From: Gemmatimonadaceae bacterium
Lineage (GTDB): Bacteria; Latescibacterota; UBA2968; UBA8231
NCBI GenBank assembly: GCA_002726335.1
Contig: PBSR01000153.1
Span: forward strand, 1-30,410
Reading direction: 5' to 3'
DNA length: 30,410 nucleotides
Under the pieces are notes generated by a model. It made no database searches. It was not told the DNA's origin and saw only the letters and a list, made by a program, of their open reading frames with translations. This document shows positions 1 to 7,390 of the stretch, in pieces. The translations under genes and the position numbers were made by a program. Every line of letters begins with the position of its first letter. Position 1 is the first letter of the stretch.

Positions 1-295
1 CACCCATGCTGTACTTGGCGCCAGCAGTGATGGTGGACAGGGTGCTGAGGGCGTCGTTGAGCAGACCCAGTTCGGCGAGAGCGCCAACCTCGATCTGATC
101 GCTGAGAGAGTACTTGCCACCGAGATTGACGACGCCGACGTCGCCGATGCTGCCGACGTCCGCGGCGGCAATGCCGGCCTCGATGCCCTTACTACCCGCT
201 TCGCCGGGCAGCACATAATACAGGTCATAGCTCTGCGCCATGGCACCCGTGGCAAACGCCAGGGCCGCCAAGGCGGACACAATTACTCTGCGCAT
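1..295 (-). CDS. Secreted, probably outer-membrane beta-barrel protein, C-terminus outside window
   Basis: Translating the reverse strand from ATG at 293-295 gives 98 residues with no stop before the window edge, so the 3' part is missing. The first ~21 residues form a clear signal peptide: MRR, a hydrophobic Ala/Leu/Val core, then an ATGAMA-Q cleavage-like site. The mature part shows alternating short strands and Gly turns (KYSLSDQIEVGALAEL, later AGAKYSMG), the pattern of an outer-membrane beta-barrel. A Shine-Dalgarno (GAGAGG) lies just upstream of the ATG. No specific family is recognised; export is well supported, the barrel fold is inference. Confidence 0.7.
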   Translation of the reverse strand, partial: MRRVIVSALAALAFATGAMAQSYDLYYVLPGEAGSKGIEAGIAAADVGSIGDVGVVNLGGKYSLSDQIEVGALAELGLLNDALSTLSTITAGAKYSMG

Positions 296-354
296 CAGAT
301 CCTCTCGAGACAGGATGAGTAAAAGAGACTACCAGACACAACTCTAGGTAGTGG

Positions 355-364
355 TAGAGCTCTA
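355..364. promoter_or_regulatory. Perfect 10-bp palindrome TAGAGCTCTA upstream of the secreted-protein gene
   Basis: TAGAGCTCTA lies 60 bp upstream of the start of the minus-strand secreted-protein gene, in the 224-bp gap between two minus-strand genes. It could be an operator, but there is no second copy and no clear promoter boxes beside it. Low confidence. Confidence 0.2.
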
Positions 365-396
365 TGGCACAGATGGGGTAGTTGATTAAATGCTTC

Positions 397-413
397 CGGG
401 CCGGGGAGGCCCG
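397..413 (-). terminator. Possible weak terminator hairpin after the aldolase gene
   Basis: CGGGCC (397-402), loop GGGGA, GGCCCG (408-413) forms a 6-bp GC stem about 107 bp beyond the stop of the minus-strand aldolase gene. In the minus direction the stem is followed by GAAGCATTTAATC, only a poor U-tract, so termination would be weak or factor-assisted. Confidence 0.3.
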
Positions 414-519
414 CAGTGCTCATTCCAACAGGGGCGAGCTAAGATAGCCAGGGCGCCGATATCTGGCAATCACCATTGTCGGCGAGATCCGCCAACAGAG
501 CGACTCGATCAAAGGGCCG

Positions 520-1470
520 CTAAAACCCGCACCGCTCTGCCGCTCTGAAGAACGGCTCGGAAACGTTCATGGCCCCGCGAAATACCAGATCACTGGTGAA
601 GGGATGTGCACAGATGAGCCGCGCCCCGTCCTCGATGGCGCGCACCATGGCATCCTCGATGTCCCCGGGATCCTCCATAGATCCCGAGCCGACGACGCGC
701 CCCATGTAGAGACCCCGATCGGCGGCAGCGCGGAACAGCGAACTGGTAGCGTCTTCCATCTCGGGGATCTCGCCCTGGCGGAGGATGGCGTCGAAGGGAC
801 CGACGAAGCCACAGGCTTTGTTGCGGCCCTGGGCCTGCATCAGATCGAGGACCCGGTCCCGCAGGTCGGTATCGAGGATGTATTCCGCCGTCTCGAACTG
901 GATCCATCCCTGGGTGTCGACCTCGGCGCCCCGCAGTTCATCGGGAGTAAAGGCGAACTTGCGGTCGCCGAAGCGGACCGGGTACCCGCCGCGGTCGTCG
1001 GCCGTGGCCTGTCCGGGGGTGGGAAAGTTGACGGCGCGGAAGAAGCGCTCGGCGTCTTGATAGGTCGTGCCGTACGGCTTCATCGTCGCCCGGGCGCCCA
1101 GCTGGAACACATCGCCGTGGGAGCTGAAGGCCTCGCGGTGCAGGCGCTGGCACTGGAGCAGGCCGACGCGACCCTCCATGGCGTTCTGCTGACGTCCGTA
1201 CCAGCCCTCGCGCTGAGTGTGCTCGGCATCGTTGACGATCCAGGTGAAGCCGGCCTTCGCCCACGAGTGGGCCTCGTCCTCGCGCACCTGGTACCAGGGC
1301 ACGTCGTTGAAGATGCCCAGCAGTGGGGGGGTCGTCTCCACCGAGTCGCAGCCGTCGAGGACCTCCTTCACGGGATTGCGCTGGGGATTGAGGGCGTAGG
1401 CGTGGGCGCGGCGGGCGTATTCTTCCGTCTGCAGCGGGCGATTGCCGCCAATGGTGTTGAGGGCGGTCAC
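520..1470 (-). CDS. HpcH/HpaI-family aldolase/lyase
   Basis: This is probably a class II (metal-dependent) pyruvate-type aldolase of the HpcH/HpaI superfamily, which reversibly cleaves 2-oxo-4-hydroxy acids. Family-like segments are visible: AGFTWIVNDAEHTQ matches the usual GFDWV-(D)-EH strand, IQFETAEYILDT matches the metal-ligand Glu strand, and CGFVGPFDAILRQGEIPEM matches the FIGP-(F/S)-DL loop. The reading frame extends to 1599, but I prefer the GTG at 1468-1470. It is preceded by AGGAG at 6-bp spacing, whereas the upstream extension (Arg/Pro/Ala-rich) looks like translated promoter DNA. This gives 316 residues, a little longer than typical ~260-residue members. It is divergent from the Gfo/Idh/MocA oxidoreductase gene, so a shared sugar-acid or polyol pathway is plausible. 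The substrate cannot be told. Confidence 0.75.
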   Translation of the reverse strand: MTALNTIGGNRPLQTEEYARRAHAYALNPQRNPVKEVLDGCDSVETTPPLLGIFNDVPWYQVREDEAHSWAKAGFTWIVNDAEHTQREGWYGRQQNAMEGRVGLLQCQRLHREAFSSHGDVFQLGARATMKPYGTTYQDAERFFRAVNFPTPGQATADDRGGYPVRFGDRKFAFTPDELRGAEVDTQGWIQFETAEYILDTDLRDRVLDLMQAQGRNKACGFVGPFDAILRQGEIPEMEDATSSLFRAAADRGLYMGRVVGSGSMEDPGDIEDAMVRAIEDGARLICAHPFTSDLVFRGAMNVSEPFFRAAERCGF

Positions 1471-1516
1471 GATGGTCTCCTGGATGGCAGTGGCGGCAGC
1501 ACCGCCGAGGTTGGTT

Positions 1517-1529
1517 GTCCGGTCCGGAC
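1517..1529. promoter_or_regulatory. Dyad GTCCGG-T-CCGGAC in divergent promoter region
   Basis: The 172-bp space between the divergent aldolase (start 1470) and oxidoreductase (start 1643) contains a perfect 6-bp inverted repeat with a single central base. Its location makes it a candidate operator for both genes. I could not identify convincing -35/-10 boxes next to it. Confidence 0.3.
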
Positions 1530-1642
1530 GAACACTGGAAAAACGGTCACGTGCACCCGCCAGGCAAGGCCCGGAAACGGCGGTTGGTCGGCTCCTCACC
1601 AGTGACTACTCTTGCCGGTTCAACCCAAGGGAGGAGCTCAAC

Positions 1643-2746
1643 GTGGCCCAACGATACCGCGCCGCCGCCATCGGTCGCACGGGCGCCGGCAACTACGGAC
1701 ACGGCCTGCATGTCGCCTATGCTGAGATCGGCAACGTCGACTTCGTCGCTGTTGCCGACCCCGACGAAGCCGGACGCGAGCAGGCTCGCGAGCAGACCGG
1801 AGCATCGACCGCCTACGCAGACTATGAGCAGATGCTGGCGGCGGAAAGGCCGGACCTGGTCAGTGTCTGTCCGCGCTGGACGGACTGTCACCTCGACATG
1901 GTGATCGCCTGCCTGGAGGCGGGAGCTCATGTCTATTGCGAGAAGCCGATGACGTGGAACCTGGCCGATGGTGATACGATCGTGCAGCGCGCCGAGGCGC
2001 TCGGCCGCAAGGTTGCCGTCGCCCACCAGGCGGTGTACCTGCCCCGGATCCAGCAGCTGCGGCAACTGCTGCACGACGGTCGCATCGGCCAGGTGCAGCA
2101 GATTCACGCCCACGGCAAACAGGATCGCCGCGGCGGCGGCGAGGACATGATCACCCTGGGCACGCACCTGTTCAACATGATGCGCTACTTTGCCGGCGAC
2201 GTGCGCTGGATGAGCGGCCACGTGACCGTTGACGGGAAAGAGCTGGGGCCCGACGACGTACGGGAGGCGACCGAACCGGTGGGGCTGGTGGCGGGAGACT
2301 GCATCGAGGCCTACTACGCCTTTGACGCCGGCGTAGCCGGGTTCTTCGACTCCCGGCGAGATCAGGTGGGCTCCAGCCAGCGGTACGGCATGGAGATCGT
2401 CGGCAGTGAGGGCACTATCTCTCTCCGTGGCGGTGCCGGGTCGGAGCTGATGATCTACGCCCACCCGGCCTTCCGACCCGCCGCGGTTGACCAGCACTGG
2501 CAACCGATGGATGGTCTGCCCGACGATCCGTTGGGCAGGGGGAACGAACTGGCCATCGTTGACCTGATCGAGGCTGTCGAGCAGGATCGGGAACCGACGT
2601 CGAGCGCCCGCGATGCCGTGGCCGCCCTCGAAATGATCCTGGGCACCTATGAATCGCAGATCTCCGGGGCCCGGGTCGCCATGCCGATGGTCAGGCGTGA
2701 ACACCCGCTGCAGGCATGGCAGCAAGCTGCCGGGCAACAAGCGTGA
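1643..2746 (+). CDS. Gfo/Idh/MocA-family NAD(P)-dependent oxidoreductase
   Basis: 367 residues. The N-terminal Rossmann fold (about 1-125) has AAIGRTGAGNYGHGLH as the nucleotide loop, followed by the family hallmark CEKPM at the end of the domain. The C-terminal alpha/beta domain carries GTHLFNMMRYFAGD, which places a His near the catalytic position, and MEIVGSEGTISL, the usual sheet strand. Members oxidise or reduce sugars, inositols and sugar derivatives; the substrate is unknown here. The start is GTG at 1643, preceded by GGGAGGAGCTCAAC, an excellent Shine-Dalgarno. The open frame continues upstream to 1442 but has no family similarity there. Its stop overlaps the start of the downstream transporter-like gene, so the two are probably co-translated. 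Confidence 0.88.
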   Translation: MAQRYRAAAIGRTGAGNYGHGLHVAYAEIGNVDFVAVADPDEAGREQAREQTGASTAYADYEQMLAAERPDLVSVCPRWTDCHLDMVIACLEAGAHVYCEKPMTWNLADGDTIVQRAEALGRKVAVAHQAVYLPRIQQLRQLLHDGRIGQVQQIHAHGKQDRRGGGEDMITLGTHLFNMMRYFAGDVRWMSGHVTVDGKELGPDDVREATEPVGLVAGDCIEAYYAFDAGVAGFFDSRRDQVGSSQRYGMEIVGSEGTISLRGGAGSELMIYAHPAFRPAAVDQHWQPMDGLPDDPLGRGNELAIVDLIEAVEQDREPTSSARDAVAALEMILGTYESQISGARVAMPMVRREHPLQAWQQAAGQQA

Positions 2747-4194
2747 GCGACGGCCATCCCGTTCCCCACGAGGTCATCCCCTGCGACAAGCTGCCGCCGG
2801 CGAGCTATCGCGATCTGCCCGAGGCGCCATCGTGGAAGAAACTGCTGGGTCCGAGCGTGCTGTTGCTGGGCCTGTCATTGGGCAGCGGCGAGTTCGTCCT
2901 CTGGCCGTACATCACCTATCAGTTCGGTTTTGTCGCCTTCTGGGCCTGCATGGTGGGTGTTACCACCCAGTATTTCATCAACATGGAGATCGAACGCTGG
3001 ACGCTGGCCACGGGGGAGTCGACGATCACCGGTTTCTGTCGTCTCTGGAAGGGCTGGGCTTGGGTCTTTCTTGTGGCCAACATCGTCCCCTGGATGTGGC
3101 CCGGCTGGGCCTCCGGGGCGGCGACGGTACTGACCTGGGAGATCGGCGGCGGTGAGACAGCGCGCACTGCCTACTCGATTCTCAGTCTGCTCGCCATCGG
3201 CGCCGCTCTGACTCTGGGACCCGTGGTGTACAACACCGTCGAACGGCTGCAGAAGCTGCTGGTGGCCTTCATCTTCGTGTTCATGGTGATCATCTTCGTC
3301 CTCGTCGTCGATCTGGTCCATGTTGGCGACATGGTCCGGGGGATCTCTCACTTCGGTACGATTCCCGACGGGATGGAATTGCCCCTGCTGCTCGGGGCGC
3401 TGGCCTTTGCCGGTGCCGGAGGTACGATGAACCTGGCCCAGAGCAACTACATCCGCGAGAAGGGCTACGCCATGGGGCGCTTCGCCGGCCGGCTGACCAG
3501 CCCGATCACGGGACGGTCCGAAGCGGTAGCCGACATCGGCCTCCATTTCGAACACACGCCGGACAATCTGCGTCGCTGGCGAGACTGGTGGCGCCTGGCG
3601 GATCGTGAGCATCTGCTCAACTTTTACCTGCTGTCGGTGGTGTCGCTGATGATGCTGTCGCTGATCGCCTACAGTACGGCACGGGGCGCGCCCGATCTGG
3701 AGAAGGGCTTTGGCTTCATCCGTGCCGAAGGCGAGTTCATCGGCTCTCTGCATGGCGCCTGGATGCAGCACGCCTTCCACTGGATGGGCATCGCCATCCT
3801 GCTGACGACGGAACTGGGCCTGCTCGACGCCTGTGCCCGCATCTCCACCGATATCATCAAGGTGAACTGGCTGCGCGACAGCGCCACGTGGACGGACAGC
3901 CGGCTCTATTTCTGCCTTCTGTGGGGGCAGATCGGCATCGGCTGCCTGATCATGCTTCTCGGTCTGGCCCTTCCGGATCTGACCAAGCCCCTCGTGCTTC
4001 TCGTCCTCAGCGCCGCCCTGAACGGTGGCGTCATGCTCATCTATTCGGCCCTGCTGCTGTGGCTGAGCAAGCGGGTCCTCGGGGGCAGTCTCCGCCTGCG
4101 ACCGATTCGCTTCCTGGCAATGATCTGGGCCTGTGCTTTCTTCGGCTACTTCACGTTCATCACGCTGAAGAACGAGCTGCCCAAGCTGTTCTAG
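2743..4194 (+). CDS. Nramp-like polytopic membrane transporter, atypical metal-site motif
   Basis: About 483 residues with roughly 11 hydrophobic segments. The first segment, GPSVLLLGLSLGSGEFVLWP, resembles TM1 of Nramp (SLC11) metal transporters, but GSGE replaces the canonical DPGN. In the TM6-like region GAGGTMNLAQSNYIREKGY replaces the MPHN motif with TMNLAQ. The fold assignment is therefore good, while transport of divalent metal is doubtful because both metal-binding motifs are changed. The start chosen is GTG at 2743, overlapping the upstream TGA in a GTGA junction. An in-frame ATG at 2716 is an alternative that overlaps the oxidoreductase more deeply. The gene pair suggests uptake of the oxidoreductase's substrate, which is inference only. 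Its TAG stop shares the CTAG tetranucleotide with the stop of the convergent gene. Confidence 0.75.
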   Translation: MSDGHPVPHEVIPCDKLPPASYRDLPEAPSWKKLLGPSVLLLGLSLGSGEFVLWPYITYQFGFVAFWACMVGVTTQYFINMEIERWTLATGESTITGFCRLWKGWAWVFLVANIVPWMWPGWASGAATVLTWEIGGGETARTAYSILSLLAIGAALTLGPVVYNTVERLQKLLVAFIFVFMVIIFVLVVDLVHVGDMVRGISHFGTIPDGMELPLLLGALAFAGAGGTMNLAQSNYIREKGYAMGRFAGRLTSPITGRSEAVADIGLHFEHTPDNLRRWRDWWRLADREHLLNFYLLSVVSLMMLSLIAYSTARGAPDLEKGFGFIRAEGEFIGSLHGAWMQHAFHWMGIAILLTTELGLLDACARISTDIIKVNWLRDSATWTDSRLYFCLLWGQIGIGCLIMLLGLALPDLTKPLVLLVLSAALNGGVMLIYSALLLWLSKRVLGGSLRLRPIRFLAMIWACAFFGYFTFITLKNELPKLF

Positions 4195-6035
4195 GGTCTC
4201 GAGGATCGGGCCAGGGCGAGCCACGTACGGACGTCATGTGTCAGCGATGTACCCAGGACGTCCGGAGGAAGCCTGGCGATCGCACGGGCGGTCGAGGTCG
4301 TATCACCTGCGGCGATGCTGAGGGCAAGGTTGGCCAGAAGTCGGTCGGCATCGGAAGCTGCGGACCGCGAGAAGTGCTGACCCGCCTCTCTCGCTCGAAC
4401 ATCTAGCGGATCTGTCAGCAGACGAGCAAGAACCAGACGGACAGCGTTGCGCTGTTCACCGGCGTGCCAACTCAGGAGGCTGCGGGCAGTCAGGGAAGCG
4501 CTCTCTTCCGGTAGCAGTTCTCCCAGGCGGTCGAACACGTCGAGAGCGCTGTCGATGTCGCCTCGCTCGTAGAGCAGAAATCCCAAGTTCCGGAGCGACA
4601 CCAGACGGGCGTGCAGTACGGCCCCATCCGTATCGTCTTCCTTCGACCGCAGGGCGGCGATGTACTGCCGAACCGCAGCGTCATCGAACCCGCCGTCCTC
4701 GAACTTGACGGCCAGCTTCATGCGGCGCTCGGCATCATGGTGCGGATCGTGGCGGACCATGGCTTCGACCATGTCGGCCGCCGCTGTCGGATCGTGATTG
4801 ACGAGAAACCAGGGCGCCAGGTGCAGCAGAGAAGCGCCGGCCATGACGAGGAGTCCCGGCAGGCGAAGGCCGGGCGGCAGATAGCGTCCGGCACCCACCG
4901 CTGTCAGGGCGGCCAGGGGTACGCTGAACATCGACATGAGATCCCAGTCGAGAGCCCCGAGGACGGGGTTGACGGCCGCCATCGCCAGAGCGCCGGCAAC
5001 TGTGAAGAGGCCGAGGGCGACGACGACGGGATCTCTCAGCATCCCTCGACGGGCGGCGGCGGCGGTGCCGATCACGACAGGGTGCAGGGGAGCCATCAGC
5101 AACAGTCCGTTGGTCGCATCCATCAGGTGTCCGAGCCCGAACACACCGTAGGGCGCCTTCGCCGCGAAGGGCAACAACAGCGAGGCTCTGTCGTGCAGGA
5201 CCCAGCCGGCAAGGGCGAGCCCCATGGCACCCAGGCCCAGACCGAGGCCGATCAACGCGCGTGTCGACCATCGGTGTGCGTGGCGCAGATGGAGCAGAGT
5301 GGCAAGAACGAGAGGAGGCAGGCAGAAGGCGGCAAGGTGATGAGCTACGGCAGTGAAGAGACCCGCCGACCAGCCGAGGAGCAACCACGAAAGATGCCGT
5401 CCGTCCCAGGCGACGATGGCCGCGGCGACCAGGACCAGGCCGGTGATGACCGGGGCATAGTGCTCCGGGTACCCAAAGAACAGCAACAGGGGGGCGATGC
5501 TGACCATCAACAGGAAAGCGAAAATCCTTCCTGCCGCATCTGTCCCGCAGCGTCTGGCCAGAACCAGGGAACAGAGGACGTAGAGACAACCGAGAATCGC
5601 CGTCACGGCGATGAAGAAAGCCGACGTGTCGCCGTTCCGGCCGATACCCCAATGGGCATACAGCCAGGAAAAGACCTGCACCGACAGCGAGTCTGCCCGC
5701 ACACCTGAAGCGACCCAGCCGGCGATGAGACCACTGTCTCCCAGCAGTCGGTGGGCCACCGGATAGTGCGTGAAGAGCCCACCCATGGAGGCCACCAACA
5801 GGACCATCGTCCCCCTCGGGCCGACAGGCCAGGCCTGCAGTTTCCTGCCAATCCACGCACAGCTTTCAGCGTGCAGGGACAGGGCCAGGGTGGCGGCCGC
5901 CACCCCTGTGAGACCCAGGGAGACGGTCGAGGGCAGGAAGGCGAGATGGTGGATGCCCCACAACCGCTCAGGGAACTGAACGGCGAGCCATTGCAGACTC
6001 AACAAGCCGATCAGGCCGACTTGAAGTGGTTTCAC
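4191..6035 (-). CDS. Polytopic membrane protein with C-terminal TPR-like region (possible GT-C fold)
   Basis: About 614 residues. The N-terminal two thirds contain ten or more hydrophobic helices with short loops, including FFGYPEHYAPVITGLVLV and HHLAAFCLPPLVLATLLHL. This layout recalls GT-C glycosyltransferases such as ArnT/PMT-like proteins, but no diagnostic Asp motif could be assigned. From about residue 420 the protein is soluble and helical, with TPR-like pairs such as NLGFLLYERGDIDSALDVFD, suggesting protein contacts. The start chosen is GTG at 6035 (residues SVKPLQVGLIG), 10 bp after the stop of the upstream acyltransferase. The open frame runs to 6143, but that part overlaps the neighbour. 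No good Shine-Dalgarno is seen, so expression may rely on coupling. Function unknown. Confidence 0.7.
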   Translation of the reverse strand: MKPLQVGLIGLLSLQWLAVQFPERLWGIHHLAFLPSTVSLGLTGVAAATLALSLHAESCAWIGRKLQAWPVGPRGTMVLLVASMGGLFTHYPVAHRLLGDSGLIAGWVASGVRADSLSVQVFSWLYAHWGIGRNGDTSAFFIAVTAILGCLYVLCSLVLARRCGTDAAGRIFAFLLMVSIAPLLLFFGYPEHYAPVITGLVLVAAAIVAWDGRHLSWLLLGWSAGLFTAVAHHLAAFCLPPLVLATLLHLRHAHRWSTRALIGLGLGLGAMGLALAGWVLHDRASLLLPFAAKAPYGVFGLGHLMDATNGLLLMAPLHPVVIGTAAAARRGMLRDPVVVALGLFTVAGALAMAAVNPVLGALDWDLMSMFSVPLAALTAVGAGRYLPPGLRLPGLLVMAGASLLHLAPWFLVNHDPTAAADMVEAMVRHDPHHDAERRMKLAVKFEDGGFDDAAVRQYIAALRSKEDDTDGAVLHARLVSLRNLGFLLYERGDIDSALDVFDRLGELLPEESASLTARSLLSWHAGEQRNAVRLVLARLLTDPLDVRAREAGQHFSRSAASDADRLLANLALSIAAGDTTSTARAIARLPPDVLGTSLTHDVRTWLALARSSRP

Positions 6036-6045
6036 GCTGAAAGAC

Positions 6046-7041
6046 TCAGGAGAGTCGACGAATCGCTCGTCGCAGACCGACGGCGGTTCGCAGGAGCGGA
6101 TGGCCGAATCCCTCCGTGGCGAAGTAGGGGACCAGCAGGCCACCGAAGCCGCGCTTGAAGAAGGCGATGGCAGCGAGGTTGGCGCCGACGAAGTCGAATC
6201 GCGAACAGGGCGAACTCTCCATCACTTTCCAGTAGAGCAGCGACGTGGCCCCCGAATCGCGCTGGGCCGGGTCGGCGCCCGCCACCCAGGCGTAGAGCGT
6301 GTCGCCGTCGGGAACGAAGAACACGACTGCAGCTGTCGCACCCGAGGGCGCCTGGCAGCGCCAGCCTTCGGCCCGTCCCGTCTCGAGGGCCAGCTCGACC
6401 ATCTTCTCCACGATGTTTCCCGCTACGGGAGCCCGCTCTTCGCCCCCGTAGACCTGACCATAGAGACGCCGCAGTTCTACCGCATCATTCGAGGCTTCCA
6501 CCCGGAAGCCGGCTTTCTCCGCCTTGCGCACCGCTGTACGAGTCCGTCGCTCGAAACCGTCCCAGACCGGCGTGCGATCTTCCGGCAGTTCGATCTGATA
6601 GGTGTATCTCGGCTGCACCTGCCAGCCGGCCCACACGAATTCGCGAGCGTCGACGAGACTCGGGGAGTGGGTCAGGTGGATTCGGGCGTTGTTCGCCTGC
6701 AGGTGCTCGAGCAGAGCCCCGGTGGCACCGGATCGCTCCGACTCGATATGGGCCGGCCGGTCCGTCGTTGACGGTCGGAAGAGGAATCCCGTATGCGGCG
6801 AGAGGTCGGGGGTCGAGAACCGTCGACGCCAGCCCGATCCGGTGCTCACACCGGCGACACCGGCGACAAGATGGTCGCCGTCCCAGGCACCCAGCAGACG
6901 CGATTCCGCTCCCGATGCCTGCGCCGCAGTTGCCATCCACTCGGCATGGCTGAAGATGGTAGCGCCGTCAGCGGTCTCGAGGAACCGGTTCCACACATCC
7001 GGCGCGACGATGTCGATACGGAAGCGCTCAGCAGGGGCCAA
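6046..7041 (-). CDS. GNAT/FemAB-like acyltransferase (BioF2-like domain)
   Basis: 331 residues. The pattern matches the duplicated-GNAT FemAB-like family: an N-terminal half with FLETADGATIFSHAEWM, which is the usual NP-(x)-FQS-WA-like opening, and a central FERRTRTAVRKAEKAGFRVE, the hallmark K/R-rich helix. The second half has YAWVAGADPAQRDSGATSLLYWKVME and FDFVGANLAAIAFFKRGFGG, typical of the C-terminal acyl-CoA or aminoacyl-tRNA binding fold. Such proteins often modify cell-wall, capsule or surface glycans, which fits the downstream membrane protein in the same transcription unit. The start is TTG at 7039-7041 with GGTGG 6 bp upstream; no better ATG gives the complete N-terminus. The substrate is unknown. 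Confidence 0.75.
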   Translation of the reverse strand: MAPAERFRIDIVAPDVWNRFLETADGATIFSHAEWMATAAQASGAESRLLGAWDGDHLVAGVAGVSTGSGWRRRFSTPDLSPHTGFLFRPSTTDRPAHIESERSGATGALLEHLQANNARIHLTHSPSLVDAREFVWAGWQVQPRYTYQIELPEDRTPVWDGFERRTRTAVRKAEKAGFRVEASNDAVELRRLYGQVYGGEERAPVAGNIVEKMVELALETGRAEGWRCQAPSGATAAVVFFVPDGDTLYAWVAGADPAQRDSGATSLLYWKVMESSPCSRFDFVGANLAAIAFFKRGFGGLLVPYFATEGFGHPLLRTAVGLRRAIRRLS

Positions 7042-7057
7042 TCAGTACCACCAATTC

Positions 7058-7086
7058 TTGACATTCGTCAGAGGCAGTTCTATATT
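7058..7086 (+). promoter_or_regulatory. Strong sigma70-type promoter for the ilvC-leu operon
   Basis: TTGACA at 7058-7063, a 17-bp spacer, and TATATT at 7081-7086 form a near-consensus promoter on the + strand, predicting transcription from about 7093. That leaves a leader of about 300 nt before ilvC. It overlaps the upstream region of the divergent acyltransferase gene. Confidence 0.75.
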
Positions 7087-7143
7087 TTTTGATCTGTTCC
7101 GATCGATCTGCAAGATCAACGCAAGTCCTTGTTGGACAACAAT

Positions 7144-7248
7144 ATGCAATTGACTGCCACGCACTTGTCAAGCCTTCTTCGGCCCGTGCCCATCCTCGGG
7201 AACGGCGTCTTTGTGCGTGTTCTGCTCATTATCGGGCTCATCGCGTAG
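7144..7248 (+). CDS. Branched-chain amino-acid leader peptide (attenuation candidate)
   Basis: A 34-residue reading frame (ATG 7144, TAG 7246-7248) lies in the ilvC leader, about 50 nt after the predicted transcription start. Sixteen of its 34 residues are Leu, Ile or Val, and the C-terminal stretch VFVRVLLIIGLIA contains nine such residues in thirteen. This is the composition of ilv/leu leader peptides in other bacteria, whose translation senses charged branched-chain tRNAs. A hairpin starts at the stop codon. The Shine-Dalgarno is weak (TTGGAC about 10 nt upstream). No U-run follows the hairpin, so control might act through Rho, through a second structure, or on ilvC translation. The peptide is a strong compositional match; the mechanism is inferred. 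Confidence 0.65.
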   Translation: MQLTATHLSSLLRPVPILGNGVFVRVLLIIGLIA

Positions 7249-7305
7249 GCTCCGCCGCTTTTCTTCCCAACCCGCTCAACAAAATCGAAGAAACCGGACG
7301 GAGCC
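7248..7305 (+). promoter_or_regulatory. Leader hairpin immediately after the leader-peptide stop
   Basis: GGCTCCG (7248-7254) pairs with CGGAGCC (7299-7305), and inside it TTTCTTC (7260-7266) pairs with GAAGAAA (7287-7293), separated by a 5x5 internal loop. The outer stem begins on the last base of the leader-peptide stop codon, so a ribosome stalled on or completing the peptide would open or permit it. The sequence after the stem (TCTGAACGACTTC) has no U-tract, so it is not an intrinsic terminator by itself. No T-box consensus was seen. The remaining leader to 7390 shows only the ilvC Shine-Dalgarno (AGAGGAG, 7377-7383). Confidence 0.5.
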
Positions 7306-7390
7306 TCTGAACGACTTCACAGGCTGACCCAAAGCTATGCCTGTTCACCAGATCCTGCACCCCGCAGCACTCTCGTAGAGGAGATGTACC

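Noticed and set aside
604..1605. Long + strand open frame opposite the aldolase gene
   Set aside because: No recognisable family, composition is typical of antisense frames in GC-rich DNA, and the minus-strand frame has clear HpcH/HpaI motifs.
1547..4224. Long minus-strand open frames opposite the oxidoreductase and Nramp-like genes
   Set aside because: Shadow frames rich in His/Gln/Arg without family motifs or sensible starts.
7248..7305. Intrinsic terminator in the ilvC leader
   Set aside because: The hairpin is present but no U-tract follows, so only a regulatory hairpin is claimed.
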